From Kibdelosporangium philippinense (GTDB lineage Bacteria > Actinomycetota > Actinomycetes > Mycobacteriales > Pseudonocardiaceae), in assembly GCF_021390435.2 (NCBI RefSeq), contig NZ_JAJVCN010000004.1:972501-1036500 (forward strand): a stretch of 64,000 bases of DNA, read 5' to 3'. The position numbers were made by a program, and so were the translations under genes. Of the stretch, positions 1 through 7,571 are shown in pieces; the stretch's first letter is position 1, and the number at the start of each line of letters is the position of its first letter. A model generated the notes under the pieces. The model searched no databases. It was not told the origin of the DNA and worked only from the letters and a program-made list of their open reading frames with translations.

Positions 1-15
1 AGGAAACGTCACGGT

Positions 16-831
16 TCATCCCTTCACAGCACCCTGCATGATCCCGGCGACGATCTGTCTGCCGAGTGCGACGAAAACGATCAAGATGGGAATGGTCGCC
101 AGCGTCGTCCCAGCGAGCACCAGGGAATAGTCGATGTAGTAGCCGCTTTGCAGCTTCTCCAGTGCGACCTGGACAGTCGGATTACCCGCATCCAGCACGA
201 TCAACGGCCACAGGAAGTCGTTCCATGCGGTCATGAACGTGAACATCCCAAGGAAGGCGGCAGCGGGACGAACAGCGGGCAGGCAGACATGCCAGTACAC
301 CCGGATCATGCTGCAACCGTCCATCCGAGCCGCCTCAACGAGTTCGAACGGCACAGCATCCACTGTGTACTGCCGCATCCAGAAAACCCCAAGCGCAGTC
401 ACCAAATTGGGCACCATCACCGCCCACAACCCGCCAACCCAACCAAAGTCCGCCATGGACATGTACAGCGGAATGATGCCGAGCTGCGTCGGCACGGCGA
501 GGGTCGCGACGATGAACAGGAACAGCGGATCGCGGCCGCGGAACCGGAGTTTGGCGAACGCGAACCCAGCGAGTGTCGAGAAGAACACGGTCGAGAAAGT
601 CACCGATCCCGCCACGATCACACTGTTGACCAGCGCCTTCCAGAACTCAACGGAGTCGAACACGCGTTGCGCGTTCGCCAAGAAGTTGCCACCGGGGATC
701 AGCGGAGGCAGTCGCTCGGTGAGCATGCCGCTGTCCCGGCTGGCCACCAGGTACGACCAATAGAAAGGAAACGCGGATCCGAGCACGAAGGCGCCCAGCA
801 AGCCATAAATCCAGAACCCAGCTCGCTTCAT
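16..831 (-). CDS. cebG: Carbohydrate ABC transporter permease, CebG-like
   Basis: Inner-membrane permease of a binding-protein-dependent sugar importer (MalG/CebG group), 271 aa. Six hydrophobic segments are visible, and an EAA loop (EAARMDGCS followed by the conserved LP) lies at about residues 190-215 for contact with the ATPase. The start at 831 is chosen because ATG overlaps the TGA of the upstream permease (ATGA, 828-831), giving translational coupling; longer in-frame starts would run back into that gene. It is the third gene of an operon behind two CebR boxes, so cellobiose or cello-oligosaccharides are the likely substrate. No ATPase is encoded here; in streptomycetes MsiK serves this role from elsewhere. 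The 15 bases before the stop hold no gene, and a downstream beta-glucosidase would lie outside the window. Confidence 0.85.
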   Translation of the reverse strand: MKRAGFWIYGLLGAFVLGSAFPFYWSYLVASRDSGMLTERLPPLIPGGNFLANAQRVFDSVEFWKALVNSVIVAGSVTFSTVFFSTLAGFAFAKLRFRGRDPLFLFIVATLAVPTQLGIIPLYMSMADFGWVGGLWAVMVPNLVTALGVFWMRQYTVDAVPFELVEAARMDGCSMIRVYWHVCLPAVRPAAAFLGMFTFMTAWNDFLWPLIVLDAGNPTVQVALEKLQSGYYIDYSLVLAGTTLATIPILIVFVALGRQIVAGIMQGAVKG

Positions 832-1802
832 CGTGCCAACCTTCTGGTCAGCAGGAAGTTCAGCGAGGCGATCACCAGGATCACCAGGAACAACACCCAT
901 GCCATCGCCGACGCGTAGCCGAAATGCTGGCTTTCAAACGCAGTTTGGTACATGTACAACGTCACCGTCTGGAACTGGTTCGTTGAGCCGCCGTTGTTTG
1001 ATCCTGGCATGGCGTCGAACAGCTTCGGCTCGGTGAAGATCTGCAGTCCACCTATGGTCGATGTGACCACGACGAAGATCAGCGTCGGCCGTAGCAGCGG
1101 CAGTGTGATCGAGAAGAACCGCCGGATCGGCGAAGCCCTGTCGACAACGGCTGCTTCGTAGATCTCACGCGGGATCGCCTTCATCGCCGCCAAAATGATC
1201 AGCGCGTTGTACCCGGTCCAGCGCCAGTTGACCATGATCGCGATGGCTATGTGGCTGGCGAAGCGGTTGGCTTGCCAGTCGATTCGGTCGAGACCTAGCA
1301 GCTCGAACAGTGAGTTGACCAAGCCGTAGTTTGGTCCGAACAGGTTCGCGAAGATGATCCCGATCGCGACCAGCGACGCCGCATAAGGCAGCAAAACGCC
1401 TACCCGCCAGGCGGTTGGCATCCGCAACCTTGCGTTCAGCAAGGCCGCCAACAACACCGCGATCACGATCTGCGGCCCGCTGGACAACAGGAAGATGCTG
1501 ACCGTGTTGGTCAGCGTCCGGTAGAACTGGTCGTCGCCGAACAGCTCGATGTAGTTGTCCATTCCGATGAATGCCGGGTTCGAGTCGCCGAGTTCCCAGT
1601 TGAACATCGAGACGTATCCCGTGTACAGCAAGGGGAACAGGCCGACCACAGCGAACACCGCAAAGAACGGTGCGATGTAGAGATACGGCGATGCTTTGAC
1701 GTCCAATCGCGACAGCCGGTCCCGCCACGGCACCCACCGCCGTGGCGGGACGGTCGCGATGTCTGCTGTGGACGGTGCTGATCGCGCCGTCGTCTGTGAC
1801 AT
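828..1802 (-). CDS. cebF: Carbohydrate ABC transporter permease, CebF-like
   Basis: MalF/CebF-type inner-membrane permease, 324 aa. The N-terminal cytoplasmic stretch (about residues 1-35) is followed by six membrane segments, and the EAA motif (EAAVVDRAS, then LP) lies near residue 240. Start at 1802: this ATG lies 2 bp after the stop of the binding-protein gene, and the reading frame further upstream is arginine/glycine-rich shadow sequence. It forms the heterodimeric channel with the next permease, with which it overlaps by ATGA. Assignment to cellobiose transport rests on the operon's CebR operators and the linked cebR; the permease sequence alone only says 'disaccharide/oligosaccharide'. 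Confidence 0.85.
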   Translation of the reverse strand: MSQTTARSAPSTADIATVPPRRWVPWRDRLSRLDVKASPYLYIAPFFAVFAVVGLFPLLYTGYVSMFNWELGDSNPAFIGMDNYIELFGDDQFYRTLTNTVSIFLLSSGPQIVIAVLLAALLNARLRMPTAWRVGVLLPYAASLVAIGIIFANLFGPNYGLVNSLFELLGLDRIDWQANRFASHIAIAIMVNWRWTGYNALIILAAMKAIPREIYEAAVVDRASPIRRFFSITLPLLRPTLIFVVVTSTIGGLQIFTEPKLFDAMPGSNNGGSTNQFQTVTLYMYQTAFESQHFGYASAMAWVLFLVILVIASLNFLLTRRLAR

Positions 1803-1804
1803 CG

Positions 1805-3073
1805 CTACCTGACCAGCTTCTTCGCGCCGTCGACCGCCTGCTTCCAGCCGTCTTCTGGCGAAGCACCCTGCTCGACGGCCGCCAGCGCGGGGCTGGTCAC
1901 GTTCTCCTGGATCTGCCCGTCCCGTGCTCCTTTGTACTGTGCCTTGGTGACTTTCTTCGCCTGGTTGGCGAACAGTTCGCCGACCTTCGTCGCGCCGAAG
2001 TAGTCGTTGGTGAACGACAGCAGCTCGGGTGACTCGATCGCTTTGACCTGGCTCGGGAAATTGCCGGTTGCCTTGAACGCCTTGAGTTGCTGTTCCGGGG
2101 CGGTCAGCCAGGCCGCGAGTTCGGCGGCTTCCTTCGGATGCTTGCTTTGCTTTGGCACGGTCAGATACGAGCCGCCCCAGTTTCCGCCGCCCTCCGGGAA
2201 GGCCTCCACGACCGCCCACTTGCCCGCGTTCTCTGGGCCTGCCTGGGCCTTGATCACGCCGAGCATCCAGGATGGGCAGGTCTTCGTGGCGAACGCGCCC
2301 TGCTTGAAGCCGCTGTTCCACTCGTTGGAGAACGCCGTCAGTTTCGCGGTCTGGCCACGCTTGGCCGCCGCGGTCACCTTGTCCCAGCTTTCCTTGATCT
2401 TGGGATTGGCTTCGATCGCCAGGCTGTCGTCCCGGTTGATGTAGCCGGTGTCCAGCTGGTTGACCATCGCGTTGAAGATCTGTGACGACGAGTCGAACCA
2501 GGCCTTGCCGGTCGCCTTCGTGTACTGGTCACCCGCTGCGAAGTACGAGTCCCACGTGGCAAGCATTTCCTTGAGTTTCGCTGGTTCGGTCGGCATGTTG
2601 GCTGCCTGCAACAGGTCCGTGCGCACGCACATGGCGAGCGGGCCGATGTCGGTGCCGTAGCCGATCAGCTTGCCGTCCTTGGCCTTACCCGTTTCGTACT
2701 TCCACGGCAGCCACCTGGACCGCAGGTCCTCCGGGCCGATCTCGGCAAGGTCGTTGAACTTGTCGGCCTTGTCGATGAACGTCGAGATGTGGCCCTCTTC
2801 CAGGGCCTGGACGTCGGCGAGGCCGGATCCGGCGCTCAGCTTGGTGAGCATCTCCTGGTGGTACGGCCCGCCCTGGCCGGTCTTCCGGTGGGTGATCTTG
2901 ATACCCGGGTGCGTGGCCTCGTATTGGCTGATCAGGTCCTCGTAGCCGAACTCGGTGAACGTGGCGATCGTCAACTCGATCGGGCCGCTCGATGCCTGCG
3001 GCGGAGTTTCGCTCGACCCGCCGCAGCCGGCTAACAGTGCCAAGGCGGCGGCGCTGATGACTGTTCTTCGCAC
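1805..3073 (-). CDS. cebE: Extracellular sugar-binding lipoprotein, CebE-like
   Basis: Solute-binding protein family 1, 422 aa. The N-terminal signal peptide ends in the lipobox LAGC, followed by a Ser/Pro linker, so it is a membrane-anchored lipoprotein. Start: GTG at 3071-3073, preceded by GAGGGG about 7 bases upstream; a longer reading frame would run through both operators and is rejected. The mature part carries the typical cluster-B pattern (ITHRKTGQGGPYHQEMLTKLSAG near residues 70-90, a Trp-rich sugar-binding region, and a C-terminal KQAVDGAKK). First gene of the importer operon; CebR boxes at 3101-3114 and 3167-3180 sit just upstream. Family and operators point to cellobiose/cellotriose, but other beta-glucosides cannot be excluded. 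Confidence 0.85.
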   Translation of the reverse strand: MRRTVISAAALALLAGCGGSSETPPQASSGPIELTIATFTEFGYEDLISQYEATHPGIKITHRKTGQGGPYHQEMLTKLSAGSGLADVQALEEGHISTFIDKADKFNDLAEIGPEDLRSRWLPWKYETGKAKDGKLIGYGTDIGPLAMCVRTDLLQAANMPTEPAKLKEMLATWDSYFAAGDQYTKATGKAWFDSSSQIFNAMVNQLDTGYINRDDSLAIEANPKIKESWDKVTAAAKRGQTAKLTAFSNEWNSGFKQGAFATKTCPSWMLGVIKAQAGPENAGKWAVVEAFPEGGGNWGGSYLTVPKQSKHPKEAAELAAWLTAPEQQLKAFKATGNFPSQVKAIESPELLSFTNDYFGATKVGELFANQAKKVTKAQYKGARDGQIQENVTSPALAAVEQGASPEDGWKQAVDGAKKLVR

Positions 3074-3100
3074 TTGGTGCCCCTCAGTGGACGGGATGTC

Positions 3101-3114
3101 TGGGAGCGCTCCCA
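3101..3114. promoter_or_regulatory. CebR box 1 (operator)
   Basis: Perfect 14-bp palindrome TGGGAGCGCTCCCA, identical to the known CebR/CelR operator of streptomycetes and Thermobifida. It lies 28 bp upstream of the cebE-like start codon, where it would overlap the promoter or early transcript. Confidence 0.9.
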
Positions 3115-3166
3115 GATGTGCGGCGAGTGTGGTCCTTGTGCTGACGCATGTCAAGGCCCAGGTATC

Positions 3167-3180
3167 CGGGAGCGCTCCCA
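3167..3180. promoter_or_regulatory. CebR box 2 (operator)
   Basis: Second copy of the dyad, GGGAGCGCTCCCA, with a C instead of T at its outer left base. The dyad centres are 66 bp apart. It lies 46 bp upstream of the repressor start, so it probably gives autoregulation and allows looping or cooperative binding with box 1. Confidence 0.88.
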
Positions 3181-3225
3181 CAACGCCGTATTAGTCTGGT
3201 GGGAACTGCTGATGGGAGGCTCGGG

Positions 3226-4236
3226 GTGCCGGATCAAGGTGGGCGCCCGACGTTGGAGGACGTCGCGGCATACGCGGGCGTGTCCCGTTCGACGGTGTCG
3301 CGCGCGTTGAACGAGGAGATCTACGTCAGCCCGCAAGCTCGCGAGAAGGTCCTCGCGGCGGTCCATGACCTGGGCTATTCGCCGAATCAGGCCGCCCGGT
3401 CGCTGGTCACGAAACGTACCGGCGCGGTGGCCCTGTTGTTGTCAGAGCCCGAGTCGATGGTGCTGGATGATCCGTACTACCTGATCGTGATGCGGGCCGC
3501 GTTCCGGGAACTGGCCACATTGGGCAGTCAGATGATCGTGATGTTTGTGGACAGTCGTGAGGACATCCCGCGAACGATGAAGTTCTTGGACGGCGGGCAC
3601 GTCGACGGAGTGCTGGTGTTCGCACCACACATCGGCGATCCACTTGCGACTGCGTTGCGCTTGTTGCGCGTTCCGGTGGTGTTCGGTGGATCCTCGGTGA
3701 TCAGCGGCCTATACACAGTGGACTATGACAACAGGTCCGGTGCCCGACTGGCCGTCGAACATCTGCTGGGCAAGGGGCGTAAGCGGATTGTCACTGTGGC
3801 CGGGCCGCAAGACCAACGGTCTGCAAGGGACCGTCTGGCCGGATGGCAGGAAACCGTTGCCGCTGCAGGGATGGATCCGGCTGGGATGGCCGAGGCCGCG
3901 GACTTCACCCAAGAGGGCGGTGATGTGGCGATGCAGTGCCTCCTGGAGCGCGTGCCCGACCTGGACGCGGTGTTCGCGGCTTCCGACCCGATGGCGGCAG
4001 GAGCGATCGGGGCCCTGCGGTCCGCGGGCCGCAGGGTTCCCGATGATGTCGCAGTCGTTGGGTTTGACGACAATCCGCGTGTGGCGCCGAGCTTGGAGCT
4101 GACGTCGGTGCATCAGGATCCGGCTGAGCAGGTCGGCGAGATGATCCGGATGCTGCTGCAGTTGCTGGCAGGCGAGGAGCCAACAGAGCGGCAGTTGGTG
4201 CTATCGGTGTCCCTGACCACGAGAAACTCCGCGTGA
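3226..4236 (+). CDS. cebR: LacI-family repressor, CebR-like
   Basis: LacI/GalR regulator of 336 aa. The N-terminal helix-turn-helix (LEDVAAYAGVSRSTVSRALN, residues 10-29) is followed by the hinge helix (PNQAARSL) and a periplasmic-binding-protein-like effector domain to the C-terminus (VVGFDDNPRVAPSLELTSV). Start: GTG at 3226 with GGGAGG six bases upstream; an earlier in-frame start would place coding sequence over operator box 2. Divergent from the cebEFG-like operon with two CebR boxes between them, so it most likely represses both and is relieved by cellobiose, as known for CebR/CelR. Confidence 0.88.
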   Translation: MPDQGGRPTLEDVAAYAGVSRSTVSRALNEEIYVSPQAREKVLAAVHDLGYSPNQAARSLVTKRTGAVALLLSEPESMVLDDPYYLIVMRAAFRELATLGSQMIVMFVDSREDIPRTMKFLDGGHVDGVLVFAPHIGDPLATALRLLRVPVVFGGSSVISGLYTVDYDNRSGARLAVEHLLGKGRKRIVTVAGPQDQRSARDRLAGWQETVAAAGMDPAGMAEAADFTQEGGDVAMQCLLERVPDLDAVFAASDPMAAGAIGALRSAGRRVPDDVAVVGFDDNPRVAPSLELTSVHQDPAEQVGEMIRMLLQLLAGEEPTERQLVLSVSLTTRNSA

Positions 4237-4674
4237 TCACTGTGCCTCAGACGGGCGTTCCGATGTCAGCGCGATCCGCCCGTCGGTCCACGCCGACAGG
4301 TGGCTGTCGAGTTTCGCCAACGATGGACCTCGCACGTGATGCCAATGCACTGCGAGTGGCGTGCCGAACAACGACCTGAACCTGAGTAGGAGACCTGGCC
4401 CGGAACCCTCGGGTTCCGGCATCTGACGAAACGGATACACGCACAACGCCTGACGGCCATGGACCGGTCCGGGAAGGACGGCGACCGCGTGAACTTCCTG
4501 CCACCCAAGCCGAACAGTCACTCCATGGCCGTACGACTGGTGATACTCGATCCCGTCAGGTCCGAACCGGACAGCCGGGTCATCCTTGCGGGCAGGCGTC
4601 GGCCCGCCAAGGTACGTGTTGATCGTGCTCAACAGCGGGCTTTTCGGCCGGTAGAACAACGATTCGTCACCCAC
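4237..4674 (-). CDS. Hypothetical protein, 145 aa
   Basis: I do not recognise the family. A soluble protein with no signal peptide or membrane segment; the alternating beta-type pattern in the middle (GVTVRLGWQEVHAVAVLPG, residues 50-70) is suggestive of a PH-like or small beta-barrel fold, which is a guess. Start: GTG at 4674 with GGAGG nine bases upstream. Its stop codon abuts the cebR stop (TGATCA), so the two genes converge with no intergenic space. Confidence 0.7.
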   Translation of the reverse strand: MGDESLFYRPKSPLLSTINTYLGGPTPARKDDPAVRFGPDGIEYHQSYGHGVTVRLGWQEVHAVAVLPGPVHGRQALCVYPFRQMPEPEGSGPGLLLRFRSLFGTPLAVHWHHVRGPSLAKLDSHLSAWTDGRIALTSERPSEAQ

Positions 4675-4737
4675 TGCACAGCTCCTCCCACGATCGCTCG
4701 TCGAGCCTAAACAGCCGGCCCGGGAGCCCTCCCCAGG

Positions 4738-5343
4738 TCAAGCGCGGGATCGCACCGCGACGACGGTGTCGGTCACGGTGGCAATCTGTCCATTCGGGCC
4801 CTTGGCTTCGCGCTGGGGTGCTTCCAGACGTTCGGGTTGCCACCGCGACGGGTCCAGCCCGAGCCCGTCGTAAACCTCCTGCGGTGTAGGGAAATAAGTG
4901 TCGGCCGGTGCGGTTGACCACGGGTGCAACGATCCATGGTCGACGATCAACAGCAGTCCTCCTTGCGCCAATGCTCCGGCGGCCTCGCGCAACGCGGCAG
5001 CCCGGTCGAAGTCGAACGGTGTCAGCAGGTACTGCGCGTTGATCAGGTCGAATGGGCCGCCGGGAAAGGTTTCGCCGAGATCATGGCGCTCGGTGGTGAC
5101 GTGGACGCCATTGGCTTCGGCGTGCTCGATGGTGCGGCGCAAGGCCGACTCGGCGATGTCGACCGCGGTGACCTGCCAGCCTTCGCGTGCCAGCCACACG
5201 GCGTCGCCACCTTCACCGCAGCCCAGATCCAGCGCCCGACCAGGCTTTTCACCTGAGACGGTGGCAACCAGAAGGGGGTTGGGCGTGCCCTTCCAACGCC
5301 GATCGCCGTTGTAGCGGTTCTCCCAGTAAGTGCGTGCGTTCAT
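4738..5343 (-). CDS. Class I SAM-dependent methyltransferase
   Basis: Rossmann-fold methyltransferase, 201 aa, TehB/UbiE-like. The protein opens NARTYWENRYN, and motif I is LDLGCGEGGDAVWLA (about residues 38-52) with the acidic motif II in VTAVDIAESAL. The substrate is not deducible. Start: ATG at 5343, where similarity to the family begins; a longer frame would overlap the divergent gene's promoter. Head-to-head with an XRE-cupin regulator 66 bp away, so it may be that regulator's target. Confidence 0.82.
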   Translation of the reverse strand: MNARTYWENRYNGDRRWKGTPNPLLVATVSGEKPGRALDLGCGEGGDAVWLAREGWQVTAVDIAESALRRTIEHAEANGVHVTTERHDLGETFPGGPFDLINAQYLLTPFDFDRAAALREAAGALAQGGLLLIVDHGSLHPWSTAPADTYFPTPQEVYDGLGLDPSRWQPERLEAPQREAKGPNGQIATVTDTVVAVRSRA

Positions 5344-5409
5344 GATCTGAGCGTCGCCCGGGACTTGCCGGACTTGCAAAGTTCCATGCCGATCCGGCAA
5401 ATTCTAGGG

Positions 5410-6000
5410 ATGGATGAACTGCGTGACGTGCTGGACGCGGTCGGTCCGAAGCTGCGTAGCCTGCGGAAACAGCGTGACATCACGCTCGCCGGCCTGTCCG
5501 CGGCGACCGGCATTTCCCAGAGCACCCTGTCCCGGTTGGAGAGCGGCAGCAGGCGGCCGAACCTTGAGTTGTTGTTGCCGCTGGCCAGGGCCTATGGCGT
5601 CCCGCTCGACGAGTTGGTCGGTGCGCCTGCGATGGGTGATCCGCGTGTGCACCTACGGCCGGTGAAGCGGCACGGGATGACGTTCGTGCCGTTGAGCAAG
5701 CGCCCGGGTGGCATTCAGTCGTTCAAGCTGGTCATCCCGCCGAGGCCGAAAAGCTACCAGCCGGAGCTGCGGACACATGAAGGCTACGAGTGGCTCTATG
5801 TGTTGGATGGGCGGTTGCGGTTGCTGCTGGCCGATCACTATCACGTGTTCAAGCCGGGGGAGGTTGCGGAGTTCGACACGCACGTCCCACATTGCCTGAT
5901 ACCGGACGACGATCGGCCCGTCGAGCTGTTGATCCTTTTCGGACCGCAAGGCGAACGTGTGCATCTTGGGGGTGGGAAGGAGTCTCGAAGGGACTATTGA
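5410..6000 (+). CDS. XRE-family regulator with C-terminal cupin domain
   Basis: 196 aa. The N-terminal HTH_3 domain (LRSLRKQRDITLAGLSAATGISQSTLSRLESG, about residues 12-45) is followed by a cupin_2 beta-barrel (HEGYEWLYVLDGRLRLLL with metal-ligand-type H/E residues, near 120-140, and THVPHCL near 160). Such regulators sense a small molecule in the cupin. Start chosen at 5410, just before the HTH. Divergent from the methyltransferase gene; its 3' end overlaps the next, convergent gene by 7 bp (TGA and TAG interleaved). Confidence 0.85.
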   Translation: MDELRDVLDAVGPKLRSLRKQRDITLAGLSAATGISQSTLSRLESGSRRPNLELLLPLARAYGVPLDELVGAPAMGDPRVHLRPVKRHGMTFVPLSKRPGGIQSFKLVIPPRPKSYQPELRTHEGYEWLYVLDGRLRLLLADHYHVFKPGEVAEFDTHVPHCLIPDDDRPVELLILFGPQGERVHLGGGKESRRDY

Positions 6001-6620
6001 CCTAGCTGTGCGGCCCCCGGTCCCGTGAACTCAGCCGCCTCCACTGTCCTTCCTGTCAGCAGCATGAGCAGGGCCTCCGCCCTTCCATGCACCTCCGGCC
6101 CGGTGCCGTTGGACCACTCCACATCGGTGGCGACCAGTCGCAGGCCTTTGTCTTTCCGAGGATTGGTCATGATTGTCAACGGCCACCGTGCCTTGGCGAA
6201 GAACTCCGCGACCAGACGGAAGCTCTCCGGGTTCAGCGCCGTCGACTTGCCCAGCGGCCTGCGGATGTCAATGGCGTGCACGACCGCGTCCGCCAAAGCG
6301 GCCGCCTCCGGAGTGCCCATCGGCCGCAGGCCCTTCTCGGCCGTCACGACCAGCTGGTCCAGGATCGCCTCCGGGCCTTGGCGAGCCCAGTGCCGTGCGG
6401 CCTCCGCATTCCCTTTGTTCACACGGAACCCGCTGCGCGCCATGAACTTCATGGTCTCGATGGGCGATGCGGCCGGTGCCCAGGCGATGTGAGCGGCGAC
6501 TTCCTGCACTGTCCACTCGGAACACAGGGACTGTGTTTCCCATTCCGCGGGCATCAATGTGCGGAGGAATTCGATGTGTTCGACGCGCTCCGCCTCAATC
6601 AGGTCTGCTAACCCGGTCAT
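5994..6620 (-). CDS. Maleylpyruvate isomerase family (DinB-fold, mycothiol-type) protein
   Basis: 208 aa, TIGR03083/MDMPI-N type four-helix DinB-like fold: the pattern LCSEWTVQEVAAHIAW (about residues 42-57) and HAIDIRRPLG (near 132) match the metal-binding histidine signature of mycothiol-dependent enzymes. Exact substrate unknown. Start: ATG at 6620, consistent with family length; an upstream extension is poor. Overlaps the convergent XRE gene by 7 bp. Confidence 0.8.
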   Translation of the reverse strand: MTGLADLIEAERVEHIEFLRTLMPAEWETQSLCSEWTVQEVAAHIAWAPAASPIETMKFMARSGFRVNKGNAEAARHWARQGPEAILDQLVVTAEKGLRPMGTPEAAALADAVVHAIDIRRPLGKSTALNPESFRLVAEFFAKARWPLTIMTNPRKDKGLRLVATDVEWSNGTGPEVHGRAEALLMLLTGRTVEAAEFTGPGAAQLGQ

Positions 6621-6727
6621 CGGGACATTGTCGCCGCTGTGGCGAGATGTCGCCAGTGCCGTGAACCGGTCGTGACCTGCGGGCGTAAGTGATCGCTGAC
6701 CGATGTTCAATCAACGGACGGAACTCG

Positions 6728-7519
6728 ATGAGACTCGCTGCACTCGGCCTGGCAACCGCGGCCCTGACTCTCGCGGTCGCGGCACCCGCGACCGCGGCCA
6801 CCGCGATCACCTGTCCATCCACCACCTGCGTCAACATCGCTACCAACACAAGCCACGCCTTGCACGGTGTCGGCAGTGATGGTCAGGGCAACGCGTACGC
6901 CACCACCTGGGACGGCAACCTGATCAAGGTGAACACCAAGGCCGTTGTGGCCAGCGGTCTCGGCAATCTGCGGGGTATTGCCGCCGACGCGACCGGTGTC
7001 TACGTGGCCGAGTTCAACGGCACGGTCCTCAAGGTCGACCCGGCGACCGGGGCACGTCAGGTCATCGCCAGTGGTCTGAACGTCTCCTTGCAGGGTGTCG
7101 CCAGGCATCAAGAGCTGACGTATGTCGTTGGTGGCAACAGCTTGTACGAGATCGGCACCGCCACACGGGTGGTCAGCAACTCCATCGGCATGGGCATGGA
7201 CGTCGCCATCCACGGCACGACAGCGTATGTCGCAGACCTTGGCGGCAAAATCAAGCAGGTCGATCTTGTCACCGGCTCGACAAAGGACCTGCTCAAGGGA
7301 GCCTACGATCCGACGCACGTCGGCGTCCTCGGCGACGGCACGGTCTACTTCATCGAGGCGGGATTCCTGTTGCACCACGTGGATCCCCGGACTCAGCAGG
7401 ACACTGTGCTCGGTGAGCTTCGTGGGGTCAACGCTATCGACTTCAGCCTTGAGCCCAACGGGAAAGCGTTGGTTTCCGACTGGTCCGGCAACGGCAAGGT
7501 CTGGCAGCTGACCGTCTGA
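6728..7519 (+). CDS. Secreted SMP-30/NHL-like beta-propeller protein
   Basis: 263 aa. The Sec signal peptide (RLAALGLATAALTLAVAAPATA) with an Ala-x-Ala cleavage site near residue 24 is followed by five or six repeats of about 40 residues of the 'GIAADATGVYVAEFNGTVLKVDPATG' kind, typical of NHL/SMP-30 six-bladed propellers. No catalytic residues can be assigned; it may bind or hydrolyse an extracellular ligand. Start at 6728 puts the signal peptide at the N-terminus. Ends at a strong bidirectional terminator. Confidence 0.78.
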   Translation: MRLAALGLATAALTLAVAAPATAATAITCPSTTCVNIATNTSHALHGVGSDGQGNAYATTWDGNLIKVNTKAVVASGLGNLRGIAADATGVYVAEFNGTVLKVDPATGARQVIASGLNVSLQGVARHQELTYVVGGNSLYEIGTATRVVSNSIGMGMDVAIHGTTAYVADLGGKIKQVDLVTGSTKDLLKGAYDPTHVGVLGDGTVYFIEAGFLLHHVDPRTQQDTVLGELRGVNAIDFSLEPNGKALVSDWSGNGKVWQLTV

Positions 7520-7525
7520 TGAGAA

Positions 7526-7566
7526 CAGACGGCGCCTGGGTGAGCAGGAGCACCAGGCGCCGTCTG
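7526..7566. terminator. Bidirectional intrinsic terminator
   Basis: Perfect 14-bp inverted repeat CAGACGGCGCCTGG / CCAGGCGCCGTCTG with a 13-nt loop, lying between the stops of two convergent genes (7519 and 7572). No long U tract, as is common in high-GC actinobacteria. Confidence 0.85.
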
Positions 7567-7571
7567 CTGCT

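Noticed and set aside
148..918. Long plus-strand open frames antisense to the CebG-like gene
   Set aside because: Arg/His-rich shadow composition, no ribosome-binding site and no domain; the opposite strand encodes a clear permease.
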